Assembly (NCBI GenBank): GCA_030018455.1
Contig: JASEFU010000004.1
Span: 1-64,000 of the forward strand
DNA: 64,000 nt
Reading direction: 5' to 3'
Source: Dehalococcoidia bacterium
Lineage (GTDB): Bacteria; Chloroflexota; Dehalococcoidia; DSTF01; JALHUB01
The number at the start of each line of letters is the position of its first letter. The stretch's first letter is position 1. Below the pieces are notes generated by a model. That model saw nothing but the letters and a program-made list of their open reading frames with translations. It made no database searches and was not told where the DNA came from. The translations under genes were made by a program, and so were the position numbers. Shown here one piece after another: positions 18,199 through 34,119 of the stretch.

Positions 18199-18654
18199 AC
18201 CGGGGCTTCGCTCCTCATGCGTCTGCCGGGTCTCGATCTGGGTAGACGCAGACCAACTGGGCCTCTTCATCTGGAACGAAATGGGATGGCTCCCCGCACC
18301 GGGGGAAATATCCGAACTTTTCTGACGTTTAGTGTCCTCGCTGCCGCTGACCGTCGCAAGCGGCCCATCCGCTGGCGGGCGATCCTTCAGGGGTAACGGC
18401 CTGATCGATCGGTCCGACGGGTGACCCCGCCACAGGACGGAAGCTTTCCCGCAGGACTTAGCTCCCATTGCACGAACATGGGCGGGGCCTCGTCCGTGGT
18501 GCTCCGCCCTTTCCTATGGTCCCTTCTGCCAAGCAGTCGGTTGGCAGAGCGTCAGCAGATTCTGTGAGGCTGAACATTCGGCCTCCCTGCCGCGCAACCG
18601 CCCGTGGCTGACGCTCTTCCCTCCAGAGGCAGCCCGAGCAACCGTGACCGAATG
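18199..18654. other. 456-base gene-free stretch holding the inferred left attachment site
   Basis: No convincing coding sequence. It holds a 7-bp inverted repeat (TGCGTCT...AGACGCA, about 18219-18250) and the 10-bp sequence TGGCTCCCCG at 18287-18296, which also occurs at the 3' end of tRNA-Asn (41974-41983). Bases after 18297 are probably the left end of the integrated element; bases before it are probably old chromosomal flank of tRNA-Asn. Confidence 0.6.
18287..18296. repeat. Inferred attL core (10-bp direct repeat with the tRNA-Asn 3' end)
   Basis: TGGCTCCCCG is identical to the plus-strand sequence at 41974-41983, the complement of the last bases of tRNA-Asn including its CCA. The two copies are in the same orientation and bracket the defence-gene island. 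Confidence 0.6.
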
Positions 18655-21643
<2,989 letters not shown>

Positions 21644-21647
<4 letters not shown>

Positions 21648-22716
21648 GCCCTACCCTTGGCCTTCGCACTCTTACACTTCTGCCAGATTTCGTCGGCGCT
21701 CTCCTTTTGCAAAGCCTCCTTGATCTTCGTAATCGCCTTGGGCGAGTACCGCTTGTGCGTTTGACTGCCTATCTGGAACTCCTTGTAGCAGTCCACCACG
21801 TTACGAAGGCCAAGATAATCAACGACCGCAACCGTCTTCGGCATGCTTAGGCCAACCTTCTCCGCAAGCTGCTTCGCGCCGAGGCTGTAGTAGGCGAGTT
21901 CGTTTACGCGCTTGACGGCAACAACCGATGCGCCAGGTGTCCCTTCTGGCACCAGTTGGATTGGAATGCCTTCCTTCTTCGTCAATCGAAGCGAGAGGCT
22001 CGGGCCGGTGCCGTCGGCTGCGATCTCGACGGCCGCGGCGCCGCGGAACACGTCGGCCCAATCGCGACCCTGCGAGAGATCTCGACCCATCCGACGCAGA
22101 GACGCGTCGCTGGGCTGGCCCTTTTCGCCTTGGATCGTGGCGTCTAAGATCGCCAGAGGGCGAAGCCGTGTTAAGGCTTCCAATCGCCTCCGACGCCCTG
22201 GCTTCAGCAGCTTCCTGATCTCGACGACCTCCGACTCGAACAACGTGGCGAGGTCCGTGGGAGGCGAGGTCGAGACGGGGAGCACGCGGGCCGGGAGGTC
22301 GGTAGCAAGCTCCCGGTGGAAGACGCTCTTCAACAGATCCCGGAACAGCGTGACGCCCGACTGGACGTGCACGTAGAGCTGGCCTTCCGAGATGTCGAGC
22401 AAGTGGTGCTGGGCAGCATCCCGGAGGCCGTTGATGGTCTGGAGAAGGAGGGCCTGTTCCTCGTTCAAGTGCTTGATTTTGCCGTCGCTGAGGGACCGAC
22501 GCACGCAGGCGTCGAACCCGATCGTCTCCTTCGCGCGCTTCTCCCGGATGCGGCCGCCCCGGTGGAGTATGGCGGCCTTCAGCAGCATCTCGAACGCGTG
22601 GTCGAGGAGGATGAGAGTACTGCTGACTCGCCCGCGATCGTACGGCCGGTTGAACAGCTCGATGCTCAGGATCAGTGCATCGCAGGCCTTCTCGAGCAGG
22701 AGCTTGGCCTCGCGTT

Positions 22717-22720
<4 letters not shown>
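21644..22720 (-). CDS. DUF3644-like protein within the type I RM operon
   Basis: A 358-residue soluble protein. The N-terminal 120 residues ([30 protein letters not shown]..., [35 protein letters not shown]) resemble DUF3644, whose members have a helical, HEPN-like arrangement with an RDxxQH-like motif, here RDAAQHH. The C-terminal third has a possible DNA-binding helix-turn-helix ([21 protein letters not shown]). The gene overlaps hsdS by 4 bases at its start and hsdR by 4 bases at its end, so it is translationally coupled to the restriction operon. DUF3644 genes recur in such operons; the function is unknown. An RNase-like HEPN accessory is an inference. Confidence 0.65.
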
Positions 22721-25528
<2,808 letters not shown>

Positions 25529-25549
25529 CGTTCCTCCTTTCGGCCACGT

Positions 25550-25555
25550 AGTATA
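25550..25555 (-). promoter_or_regulatory. -10 element of the type I RM operon
   Basis: Minus-strand TATACT lies 21 bases before the hsdM ATG, with GGAGG in between. The -35 position has only a weak GACAAC-like match. Confidence 0.4.
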
Positions 25556-25596
25556 CACCAGTGTGGCGCAGTTGTTGTCGCACCCATTCCTCAACT

Positions 25597-25716
25597 GAAG
25601 GCCACCCTTCTAGGGCGGCCGCCGGAGCGCATCGTTCGCACTCGTGTCCGTGCTCCGGCCACGTTGCAGCGCGGCCTTCCTCATGCGGCGAACCCACCAC
25701 GTCGGAAGGCCACCCT
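25597..25716. repeat. 12-bp direct repeat flanking the RM/pseudogene boundary
   Basis: GAAGGCCACCCT occurs at 25597-25608 and again at 25705-25716, in the same orientation, 108 bases apart. The right copy abuts the end of the ImuB-like fragment. It may be a recombination scar or chance; the stretch between has no gene. Confidence 0.3.
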
Positions 25717-26128
25717 CAAGCGCGCCGCCTGAGACTGCGCCCCTGCTGCGCCTGAAGTTGTCGCACCGCCTCCTTCACCTGCCGCCGCAGTTTCGCCCGG
25801 TCGCCGTCGAACATGGTGATCTGCTTGCCGGACTCGGCGCTCAGGCCCACCAGCTCTACCACCAGTTCGTCTACGGGCCGCTGTGGCGGGTGCCGCTCAA
25901 TGGCGCTCCGCACGGCGAACCAGGCGTCGCGGGGGTCGGCCAGCGCCTCCCCGGAAGGCGACCGGCAGCTCCCAGAAGCCCCCGCCGTCCAGCGACGCCC
26001 GGACAACCGCCTTGCGCACCCAGCGGCTGCGGCGGCTGTGGTCCCCGGAAGCGGCGAAGACCAGCCGCTCCAGGCCCGCCAGGATCGCCTCGAGCGTGAC
26101 CGCCGATCTCCTGGGGCGAAACACGATC
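25716..26128 (-). pseudogene. C-terminal fragment of an ImuB-like Y-family DNA polymerase
   Basis: In two frames the minus strand spells the little-finger end of an ImuB-type polymerase. The upstream frame gives LEAILAGLERLVFAAS and RWVRKAVVRASLDGGGFWEL. After a shift near 25940 the second frame gives EALADPRDAWFAVRSAIE, then VDELVVELVGLSAESG and the clamp-binding-like QITMFDGDRAKLRRQVKEAV, ending at a stop at 25716. The catalytic palm and N-terminal domains are absent. It abuts the truncated YhaN-like ATPase, so the joint is a deletion fusion. ImuB-like proteins act in mutagenic repair; this fragment cannot. Confidence 0.65.
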
Positions 26129-26623
26129 CTCGTCTGCAATCGCGAACAGCTCCCCCCTGCGAGACGAACGCGCACGCCTCGAAGACGCTCTTCGTCATCC
26201 CCATATGCTGACGTGCAAAGGGTATATTGCCGTGACGGCCCCGCCCGAACTGATCCGTGACGTCCCTGCCCGTGCTAAGGTCCCAGACAGAGGTCGGCAT
26301 GTCTGCGCTGTCGAACTCGCGTTGCACGCGGAACCGAGAGCCGTCCCCCAACTCGTACTCCAGGCGACCACGGTAGGGGCCTCCGTTCCAGGGCGCGTAC
26401 CTCTCGCGTTTTTCGTTTTCACTCCGTCGTGCTTTGTCTCCCTGGAGAAGCCGTAGAGAAGGGGGAGGACTGCCTGCTGCAGGGTAGACTTGCCCGATTC
26501 GTTTGGACCATGGAAGAGGTGGAGCCCTGGTGCCAGGTCCTCCCGAAGGTCAGTGAGGCAGCCGAAGCCGTCGACCTCAATTCGCGTGAACCTCGAGGCC
26601 GCACCTCGTGGCCTGCGAACGCC
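26129..26623 (-). pseudogene. N-terminal fragment of a YhaN/SbcC-like AAA ATPase
   Basis: The minus strand encodes RFTRIEVDGFGCLTDL followed by a Walker A region GLHLFHGPNESGKSTLQQAV, a classic start for SbcC/YhaN ATPases that pair with SbcD/YhaO nucleases. A one-base shift near 26400 is needed to reach RYAPWNGGPYRGRLEYEL, and reading then continues to FEACAFVSQGELFAIADED, after which homology stops and the ImuB-like fragment begins. No coiled coil, Walker B or signature motif remains. No start codon exists in the right frame next to RFTRIEV. It is a dead remnant of an operon partner of the nuclease upstream. Confidence 0.7.
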
Positions 26624-26752
26624 TGCAGCCCGTAGTGAAGAGCGTTCTCGAGGCGCTGCTTCTCGATTGTCCCTTCCGCTGCGTTTATTCGCTCCCGCAT
26701 CAGCTGGACGAACGCTCCGCGAGTGGTCGCCTCATCCCCTAGCTCCTCTAAG

Positions 26753-27721
26753 TCAAACGCGGCCTGGGTCTCCATCGACGGTGTCTAGGTACCTGAAGCG
26801 CTCGGCCGTGGCCGACAGGAGGCCGGCCACATCGATGTCCACGTCTGGGTCCGATTGCCCATCCAGCACCACCCTGACGATGTCAAGTGTAGGTGGATGG
26901 TCGCCGGCGAGGGCTGCTATCCCTTCCCTGATTTGATCGCACGTCGACATGCCCGTCACGTCTATCCGCTCAGTCCGATAGGAGACCTCGTTGACGTGAA
27001 GTGGCTGTGCTGTCGCCCCGCCGTCGCCAATCGTTAGCAGGAGGACGTAGTGCGGCCCCTCTTCGTCGAACCCCAGCGGCTTGGGGCTGCCAGGGTATCC
27101 GCAGCGTGGCAGGTCGCGTGGCCAGAGCCGCATCCGGTGGTAGTGACCCAGCAGCACGAACACTACGCCACATGACTCGATGTCGGCGGATTCGAACGGG
27201 CAATGGGCCGCTTTGCCCTCGGGTACGGCGGAGATGTCGGAGCCGTGCAAGAGCGCCACGGCGCTCCGCGAACGGTCGAGTCTCAGTCCACGAAGGAGGT
27301 TCTCCCGCACGGCGGGACCGGTGTGGCCCACGCCCCAGACGGCGACATTGTCCGCAATCCTGACTGACTGCCACTGCGTGCTGTCGAAGATGTGGACGTT
27401 GCCAGGCCAGTCGAGGCGGCGGTACATGCTGTCGGGCACGCATCGGTCGTGGTTCCCTGGGGCGACCAGCACTGGCCGCGGCATAAGCCGCTCAAACTGG
27501 CTCGCGATGAAGCGGCCAGTATCCAGCGTTACGCGGTCATGCTCGTAAAGGTCGCCGCCCACTGTGAGGGCGTCCACGTCGTGTTCCAGGGCGAGGTCGA
27601 CGATGCGACGCAAGGCGGCGCGGAGCTCCTCGCGACGCCTGCTGGCCTCACTTGAGGCCATCCCCACGCCGGCGAACGACGAGTCCAGATGCAGGTCTGC
27701 GAAGTGAAGGATGCGAGCCAT
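26753..27721 (-). pseudogene. SbcD/YhaO-like metallophosphoesterase exonuclease, C terminus frameshifted
   Basis: The frame gives 322 residues of a calcineurin-type DNA exonuclease. All metal motifs are visible: FADLHLD (about 6-12), GGDLYEHD (about 59), PGNHDR (about 92) and GHYHRM (about 195). Homology continues past the stop in another frame, where FDLEELGDEATTRGAFVQLM and LENALHYGLQAF lie at about 26600-26765. Removing about four bases near 26763 would rejoin them. The catalytic domain may still be made, but the C-terminal helical tail is lost and its ATPase partner is destroyed, so the pair is probably non-functional. It follows the DUF499 gene by 52-58 bases on the same strand and may have been cargo of the same defence operon. 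Confidence 0.7.
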
Positions 27722-27779
27722 AGGCACTGTCCCACAGGCTGCTGCTCCACATTTCCCCGAGGACTGGGCACGGTCGGTG

Positions 27780-30700
27780 TCACTGCTCCTTTCCGAATTC
27801 GAGCTTCGCGCAGGCCTTTCTTAGCGCGTCGTTAAGCTTTGCTAGCTGCTCCTGCGATGGCTCAGCACGCTGTCCCAACTCCAGGCGCAAGACGAAGCGC
27901 AGATCTAGCCCAGCGCCTGCGTTGACGATCTCAGGGAGACCATCTACCAGATCCTGGAGCTCGGCGGGTTCGAGTTCAGCCTCTGCCACGTGTCGCCTGG
28001 GGAATGATGGAGGTGGCGCCTCTTCCGGCACGCGCAGGCGCACATTCGTAGCCTCCGGCCAATCACACGGCCACGGCCCCGAATCCGGCGTGCGCTCCAA
28101 GAGCCGGCCGCGGATAGCCGCGTCGATGGCGGAGCGGACGATGGTCCAGGGCAGCGTCTTACCAGCAACGACAGAGAGGGCGTCACCGACCGAGGCCGCT
28201 GTGGTGACAGGGTCCCTCCATGCTGCCTCTAGGTTCTGGGGGAGCACGGCAGTGGCCGGGAGGTCTGTCGGGGGCGGGTGTAGCACCGCGGTCTCGCTCA
28301 GGACTCCGTAGGGAATTTCCTCGCGGTACAGGCTGGCCGGACCTGCCGTGAGCCAGACCGACCCCGCCCTGACCGCTTCGTGAATCGCTTCCTCCACAAC
28401 TTCTTTGGCTGCCCTGGGGACAGGGAAGACCTCTTCGTAGCCTTCGCGCATCACTTTGCACGTGTGGGATCCGTCGAAGAAGGACAATACATCGCCCACT
28501 GCTATCGATTCTGCCGCTTCCGGCCACAGTCCGGGCAGCGCGCCAGGGGCCAGGAGTCCCCCGTCAAGGTGTGTGAGCTCAGAGGCCTCAGGCAGAGCAA
28601 CCTCGAGGTCCCGCTCTGTAAGGTCATTCTCGGTAGGGTGAGACCGCCAGATGGTACGGACGCTCTTATCGGGACGCGTCAGACGCAGCACGAAGTATCC
28701 CTGTTGGCAGCCGAGGGCCAGCGTGTCGACAATATCCTTCTGTCGAAGCATCTTGGGTAGATGCGGGAACTGGGCGAAAGCGCGAGTTAGGTCACTCGCG
28801 CGCCGTGAGGTCTCCCCATCTCGCCAGAGCGCGTATGGACCATCGGGCAGGAGGGCCTCCGGGCTAATCGCTGATTCCTGGATTCGTGAGCGCTTGTCGT
28901 TCTTGATGGTTTCGAACACCGGCTCACTGTTGGGCGTGATCCGGAACGCCTCTACTTCGCCCTTGGCTGACACGGCGACCACGATGCAATAGGCTTGGAC
29001 GATGGCGTCGGGGATTCTCTTCCGGGCTTCATCGGTGTACGCCGCGAGCAGCGTCTTTCTGAGTTCGTCGAAGTCCTTCGCTTCTCGCAGATTCCTAACC
29101 TCTTCCCAGCCAAGATAGTCCCGTGCACGACTTCGCACTAGCTCAAGCCCATCTTTGGAAGGGACGACCAGTAGGATGGCGTTGCGGTACACGCGTGGCC
29201 GGTCAGGGCCCGTCGTCTCATCGATGAAGCGCCGTGCCTCTGAACTTGGCTTGCCGGACTCGGAGGCTGCTCGGGGACCGAGAACTACATAGTGAAACTC
29301 GCCGTCATCCTCGACGTCGCGGGGCCGCTCCGGTACGTTGTGCACCCGAGCACCAGCAGCCGAGGCGCCGGCAGTTAGACGTCTCTCCTTGGCGATCAGG
29401 TCCCGTATGCTCACCTCAATAACGTCCGCAGGCACGCGGGCGCAAGCATCGCTGTGCATCTGACGTAGGTTCGGCTTGGTCCCGAGACGCCACCACTTTG
29501 GCAACTCCTCTACCGATGCCGTGCCGTTGCCTCCGTTCGTCTCCGCAATCGCCGCCTCGTCAAGGAAGTAGGAGACCTCGGTCCACCGCCGCAACGCCTT
29601 TTCCAACTCGATCTTGTCCGCCTTTGCTGCTCCGAGCAGAACCAGCAGATCGCGGGTCAACGCTCGCTGGCCGATGGGCTGCGAGTGAAGGAAGGTTCCC
29701 ATCACAGCTTGTTCAACCTCGCGTTCCTTGAGTGCCCGAAACTCCTGCTGGACGTCACGGGCCTTCGCAAGCTCTCCCTCCAGGATGGCCGACCACTCCT
29801 GCCGCTTACCTTCGTACTCCTCCGTCGCAGCAATGGAGGCCAATTCGCGGGCCGCCTCAGAGAGACCGGTCTGACCCGGAGCGTTGAGGAGCACGTTCGT
29901 GCCGACCAACGGAGAGGTATCCCACTTCTCCGCGTCCCGAAGGGCCATGGCAAACGTCCGGAGCACTCCGCGGGTGCGCTGGAATCCCTCGAGCTGCGTC
30001 CACTTGGTATAGAACGCCTCGGTTAATTCAGGGTGGAAGGGGTAGCTGGCAAGGTAACGCTCCTCCTCCCCCTGCCGGTTCTTCCGCGTCCCCTCGTCCA
30101 GCGCCTGGATGCCGTCAAGGGCGGCGACCACGTGCGGACGGAACGTTTCCCGGTCGCGGATGGAATCGGCCGTGAAGAACCGACGGCGCAGCACCTCAGC
30201 CACATCCTGCTTCTCCACCGGCTGGACGCCCTCTTCTTTCTCTCGACGAAAGACGTCGTATAGCTCCTTGGCGATTTCCTTGCCGAGTTCGTCGCTCTTG
30301 CGCGGATCAGTGGCAAGCAGCGACGCGACGACGCACGCTCGGTCGACCTTGGTTGCCGCCTGGGTAAGGGCCTGGAAGAAGTCCTGGAGGCGGTGGCGCC
30401 ACTGCGGATCCAGGCCCACCTTCTCGCGGGCGAACATCAGCACCTCATCGATAAGCACGAGAGTGGTCAGCCCGTCCTTGGAGGGAAATGCCAGAAGATC
30501 CCGTAGTAGGTTCTCCGCCGGGGGAGCCTCGCGCTCCTCGTCCTTGTCTTCCGCATGGAGGAGACGCAGGCCATCCGCGCCGGCGATCTGGAAGGCGAGC
30601 ACGCTCCACGGGTGCCGGAGCCAACGCGACTCTCTGTTCGGTCCATGCACCTCCATCCCCTTCTCCACGTCCAGCTTATCGAAGCATAGAGCGGCGACGC

Positions 30701-31088
30701 GCGCCTTGGGCGGCGTGACGCCCCCTGCGTGCTGGATGAACTCGTGGATGGCGGGTAGGTCCGGCAGGCTTCCCGGCTCGTTCACCAGGTGATAGAGGGT
30801 GATGAGGGCGTGGGTCTTGCCGCCGCCGTAAGTCAGCTCTAGCTGACGCACGGCCTTCTCGTTCTTGCCCGCGAGCCGCTGTAGGACATCCTTGACCAGC
30901 TCCCGTAGGTTAAAGGTGGGGTATGTGAGGGCGAAGAACTGTTGGGGGTCTTGGTAAATCGGCCGCGCCCGTCCCATAACCACGTCGTACAGGTCGGCGG
31001 CGAAGATGCTGAGGGTGAGTTCACCCGTCCGGAGGTCGTCCCGCAAGGTCACGACCTGATGCCACGGCGTGTATGTTGACTTTACCAT
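27780..31088 (-). CDS. DUF499-family ATPase of a helicase-methylase-ATPase defence operon
   Basis: A 1102-residue protein. The N-terminal half is a DUF499 ATPase: TYGGGKTHALITLYHL (about 80-95) is the P-loop, and TTLVLIDEVLMFAREKVGL (about 210-228) is a Walker B/sensor segment. DUF499 ATPases resemble BREX BrxC/PglY in having a large STAND-like ATPase with long extensions. The C-terminal half has unrecognised alpha/beta regions (for example SIAVGDVLSFFDGSHTCKVM) plus a terminal domain ending in LRFVLRLELGQRAEP. ATG 31088 is used because it follows the methylase stop by one base with GGAGG upstream. It is last of the four tightly linked genes. It probably couples ATP hydrolysis to DNA surveillance with the DUF1156 methylase (inference). 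Confidence 0.85.
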   Translation of the reverse strand: MVKSTYTPWHQVVTLRDDLRTGELTLSIFAADLYDVVMGRARPIYQDPQQFFALTYPTFNLRELVKDVLQRLAGKNEKAVRQLELTYGGGKTHALITLYHLVNEPGSLPDLPAIHEFIQHAGGVTPPKARVAALCFDKLDVEKGMEVHGPNRESRWLRHPWSVLAFQIAGADGLRLLHAEDKDEEREAPPAENLLRDLLAFPSKDGLTTLVLIDEVLMFAREKVGLDPQWRHRLQDFFQALTQAATKVDRACVVASLLATDPRKSDELGKEIAKELYDVFRREKEEGVQPVEKQDVAEVLRRRFFTADSIRDRETFRPHVVAALDGIQALDEGTRKNRQGEEERYLASYPFHPELTEAFYTKWTQLEGFQRTRGVLRTFAMALRDAEKWDTSPLVGTNVLLNAPGQTGLSEAARELASIAATEEYEGKRQEWSAILEGELAKARDVQQEFRALKEREVEQAVMGTFLHSQPIGQRALTRDLLVLLGAAKADKIELEKALRRWTEVSYFLDEAAIAETNGGNGTASVEELPKWWRLGTKPNLRQMHSDACARVPADVIEVSIRDLIAKERRLTAGASAAGARVHNVPERPRDVEDDGEFHYVVLGPRAASESGKPSSEARRFIDETTGPDRPRVYRNAILLVVPSKDGLELVRSRARDYLGWEEVRNLREAKDFDELRKTLLAAYTDEARKRIPDAIVQAYCIVVAVSAKGEVEAFRITPNSEPVFETIKNDKRSRIQESAISPEALLPDGPYALWRDGETSRRASDLTRAFAQFPHLPKMLRQKDIVDTLALGCQQGYFVLRLTRPDKSVRTIWRSHPTENDLTERDLEVALPEASELTHLDGGLLAPGALPGLWPEAAESIAVGDVLSFFDGSHTCKVMREGYEEVFPVPRAAKEVVEEAIHEAVRAGSVWLTAGPASLYREEIPYGVLSETAVLHPPPTDLPATAVLPQNLEAAWRDPVTTAASVGDALSVVAGKTLPWTIVRSAIDAAIRGRLLERTPDSGPWPCDWPEATNVRLRVPEEAPPPSFPRRHVAEAELEPAELQDLVDGLPEIVNAGAGLDLRFVLRLELGQRAEPSQEQLAKLNDALRKACAKLEFGKEQ

Positions 31089-31089
31089 C

Positions 31090-34000
31090 CTACCCGCCTC
31101 CTTCGCGCGAGCCTTCAAGGTTGAGCCGCATCTGGGGATGGGCGCCGCGGGCGGCGACGTGGTTCATGACGGCCTCCAGGAGCGCCCGCTCCTCCGGCTG
31201 GTTGTCCTTGCGCGCCAGCTCGACCAGGGCCTGGAGCAGACGTGGGAAGAGCGCGTTTCCGCGAAGGCCACGGTCCTCGATGTAGGCGTCTACCTTCTGG
31301 ACGTCGCCCTCGCGCCAGAGGCGCATGATGCGGTGCACCTGGTCGATGAGCGGCGCCGGTCGGCCCTCCGCGTCCAGGCCCAGCGACTTGCCCCGGCGCT
31401 GGTCCCAGCGCTTGAGCCGCACCTTGCTACCGCTTCCCCGCTCCTCCGGCTCTTCGTCCCCCTCTTCGTCCTCTTCCTCCTCGTCCTCGGTTGCCGAGCC
31501 GCTGGTGAACGCGACGAGATCGTAGCGGTCGGCCAGGTCGCGGTCGCGGAGGCTGCACGACTGCGCGTAGAGGATGCAGGCACCGACTGGCGCCTCGGCG
31601 AAGCCGAAGTCGTGGCGGTGGAGCAGGTAGTAGATGGTCGGGTTATCCAGGCTGGCGGCCTCCTCGCTCTCGCCGTCGCGAGAGAGGACGCGGCCCACCA
31701 CGTAGTCCACCACGATACGGCGGACGTGGTGCAGAAACTCCGAGACGGTGAGGACGGCGTTGGGCTCGTCGGCTTTCTTGACCACGGGGTGCTTGCTGTA
31801 GGCCTCCAGGGCGGGGCCGGTGGCGGACCAGACGAAGTCCGGGCCACGGATGCCGGCGTCCCAGAAGTCGCGGAGCCGCTGATAGATGTTGGTGCGCATC
31901 TCCTCCAGCACCTGGGTGTCCCAGCCGGGCCGCGCCGTCTCCGGCCGCTTCCGGCATACGAGCCAGACGGATGAAGCCAGTGCCGCCGATCCATGTGCTC
32001 TTGATCTGTTGCTCATCTCTGTCTGAATAGGCCAACTTCCATTGACGACAAACCCGGCCCGAATCATTGAAGAGACCAATGTCTCCCAGGCTTCCGGCTG
32101 TTTGTTCGCGAAGACTATTACCATCTTTCCGTTTGGCTCCAGAACCTCTTGGCAAGCCCGAAATGCGCGAAACATGCCATCTTCGTATGCTGCCTTGGAT
32201 TGACGGGCATCGCCCCCAAAGCGGCTGGCATCGTCTATCAACTCCCCGTCATTTTGAGAGTGGTTCCACTTCGGGCCTAGTGCGTCTTGGAGCGCTGAAT
32301 CTGTTTGAGGTGAAAGACCGTACAAGGCTCGCCGAAGCCAGACATAAAAGAAATCCATCAGGTCCGAATAGGGAATAGCGTCATAGTAGGGAGGATCAGT
32401 GACGACGACGTCAAAGCAACCGACCTCAGGGCTTGTCGAAGCGGAACACGCAAGGGGTGTTGGCGCAGGCTTTCGCATGGCAGCGCTGGAGCAGTGTGCA
32501 GCGCACTCAGCAACCCACTCCAAGCAGGACAGGTAATTGCCTGTGGTGTCTGAAAGAGGATTGCCTTCACAGAAATCCCACAATATGGGTAATGCGAAGC
32601 GGGTGAACGTGCTGTTTACCTTTGTATAGCCCACGTCCCAGCGGCACAAAGCCGATGACCGATCCGCAAGTTTATCCACGCCGATGCCCAAGTACGCCCC
32701 CACCGCCTCCACCCACTCCGGCGGGTAGCCCTCGGCGCGCATGGCATCGCGGGCGGCACGCGTGTGCTTCACGAACGTGCCCAGGGCCACGAGCTGGCGC
32801 GGCGTGAAAAGCTTGTACCACTGGTCGAAGCCATAGAGCGGTACGCGAAAGCCCAGGGCCTCCTTGGTAGGCAGGGGCTCCGTCGGCAGTCCAAAGGGGA
32901 CATCCTGGAAGGTGGACTCGACGCAGCCGGTGGCCTCCTCGGCAGCGCGGAGCTCCTCGTTGGCGGGTAGGCGGTACTCCTTGCCCTTGGCCGCGTCCAC
33001 TACCACAGCGGTCATTTGCGCGCCAAGGTTCCCATTCATACCCTCGGCGCGGATGTCCTCCATGGTCATCGCCACAGTGCCGGGGCCGCCACAGACTGGG
33101 CACCAGGCGCCGGAACGGGACATGGTCCCCCGCCCCACACGGCGGTCGTGGGCGCGCTGCTGGGCGCCGTTCCCCCCCACCCTGGGTTCCTCCACCACCT
33201 CGAAGTCCACGCCGGAGCGGTCGGTCCGCGGCACGAGCTTCAGCCGGACACGCTTCTTCTCCTTGCGGCACAGCCACAGCGTTTTGAGCAGGGGCAAGGT
33301 GGCGCGGCAGTTCTTACAGGTGACGGTCCGCGCCCAGAGGTAGGCCACCGTCGGCTTCCCCTCCACCGTGGGGTAGAAGCGCTCCAGGTCGGCCCGGGCG
33401 CGCTGGAGCACCCAGTGGCCCCAGGCGCGCACGTGCCAGGCCAGGTCGGCCTCCGGCGGCTCCAGCATCTGCGCCTGCTGGCCCTCGTCCCTTCGTCCGC
33501 GCCCCTTCTTCGCCCTGCCGGTCTGCTTCAGGTACTCCGCCATGAACTCCGGCGACTCGAGCGCGAATTTCGGCAGCGGGCGCGTCTGGCCGGCGAGCCG
33601 TTGCGGATACTCCAGGGTGCACTTCAGGATGAACCACGCGACGGGATTGATGTCGATCGCCGTGGCCTCGCAGCCCAGTCGCATCGCCTCCAGGGGGATG
33701 GCCCCACCCCCGGCGAAGGGGTCGAGGACCCGGGGCGGGCGGCCATAGACCTTACGGATCTCCTCGCGGAAGAACTCGAGGTCGGGCCCATTCTCGCGTC
33801 CCCAGTGGAGGATGCCGCCGACCGTCTCCTCCTTCACCACCGGCACCTCGCGGCCGCCGACGCGCTTGGTGGTGTTCTTGGTCACGACCTTGCCGCCGAG
33901 CCGCTCGAGGAGGCGCTGGCGTTCGACGTTGTTGCCGGGGTCGGGCAGGAGCGTGGCGATGAGGGCCGCGCGGCAGGCGGCCAGCGGGCGTCGCGCCGGC

Positions 34001-34119
34001 CAGATGTGGAGCGTCGAGATGTGGCCGTGGCGCACGTTCTTCTCGTGCACGGAGTCCAGCGACGCCTGCTTCAGCGGGAACGCGACTTCGATGAGGCGAG
34101 GGCGGTCGTCAAGGGTCAT
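31090..34119 (-). CDS. DUF1156 adenine-specific DNA methyltransferase
   Basis: A 1009-residue protein starting MTLDDRPRLIEVAFPL, with the DUF1156 N terminus (VRHGHISTLHIWPARRPLAA, about 30-49). The SAM-binding motif is VLDPFAGGGAIPLEAMRLG (about 135) and the catalytic motif is VVTDPPYYDAIPYSDLMDF (about 575), so the order of motifs is that of N6-adenine (or N4-cytosine) methylases. Zinc-ribbon-like pairs CKNC...CRKE and CPVCGG lie at about 272-350. An acidic Glu-rich linker lies near 885-905. Such methylases are found beside DUF499 ATPases and SNF2 helicases in defence islands. The start overlaps the DUF3800 stop by 4 bases (ATGA) with AGGAGACCCC upstream. Target sequence unknown. Confidence 0.88.
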   Translation of the reverse strand: MTLDDRPRLIEVAFPLKQASLDSVHEKNVRHGHISTLHIWPARRPLAACRAALIATLLPDPGNNVERQRLLERLGGKVVTKNTTKRVGGREVPVVKEETVGGILHWGRENGPDLEFFREEIRKVYGRPPRVLDPFAGGGAIPLEAMRLGCEATAIDINPVAWFILKCTLEYPQRLAGQTRPLPKFALESPEFMAEYLKQTGRAKKGRGRRDEGQQAQMLEPPEADLAWHVRAWGHWVLQRARADLERFYPTVEGKPTVAYLWARTVTCKNCRATLPLLKTLWLCRKEKKRVRLKLVPRTDRSGVDFEVVEEPRVGGNGAQQRAHDRRVGRGTMSRSGAWCPVCGGPGTVAMTMEDIRAEGMNGNLGAQMTAVVVDAAKGKEYRLPANEELRAAEEATGCVESTFQDVPFGLPTEPLPTKEALGFRVPLYGFDQWYKLFTPRQLVALGTFVKHTRAARDAMRAEGYPPEWVEAVGAYLGIGVDKLADRSSALCRWDVGYTKVNSTFTRFALPILWDFCEGNPLSDTTGNYLSCLEWVAECAAHCSSAAMRKPAPTPLACSASTSPEVGCFDVVVTDPPYYDAIPYSDLMDFFYVWLRRALYGLSPQTDSALQDALGPKWNHSQNDGELIDDASRFGGDARQSKAAYEDGMFRAFRACQEVLEPNGKMVIVFANKQPEAWETLVSSMIRAGFVVNGSWPIQTEMSNRSRAHGSAALASSVWLVCRKRPETARPGWDTQVLEEMRTNIYQRLRDFWDAGIRGPDFVWSATGPALEAYSKHPVVKKADEPNAVLTVSEFLHHVRRIVVDYVVGRVLSRDGESEEAASLDNPTIYYLLHRHDFGFAEAPVGACILYAQSCSLRDRDLADRYDLVAFTSGSATEDEEEEDEEGDEEPEERGSGSKVRLKRWDQRRGKSLGLDAEGRPAPLIDQVHRIMRLWREGDVQKVDAYIEDRGLRGNALFPRLLQALVELARKDNQPEERALLEAVMNHVAARGAHPQMRLNLEGSREGGG

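Noticed and set aside
18215-18250. Inverted repeat as a transcription terminator for the PIN gene
   Set aside because: The loop is about 19 bases and no T run follows; left as a plain repeat in the intergenic description.
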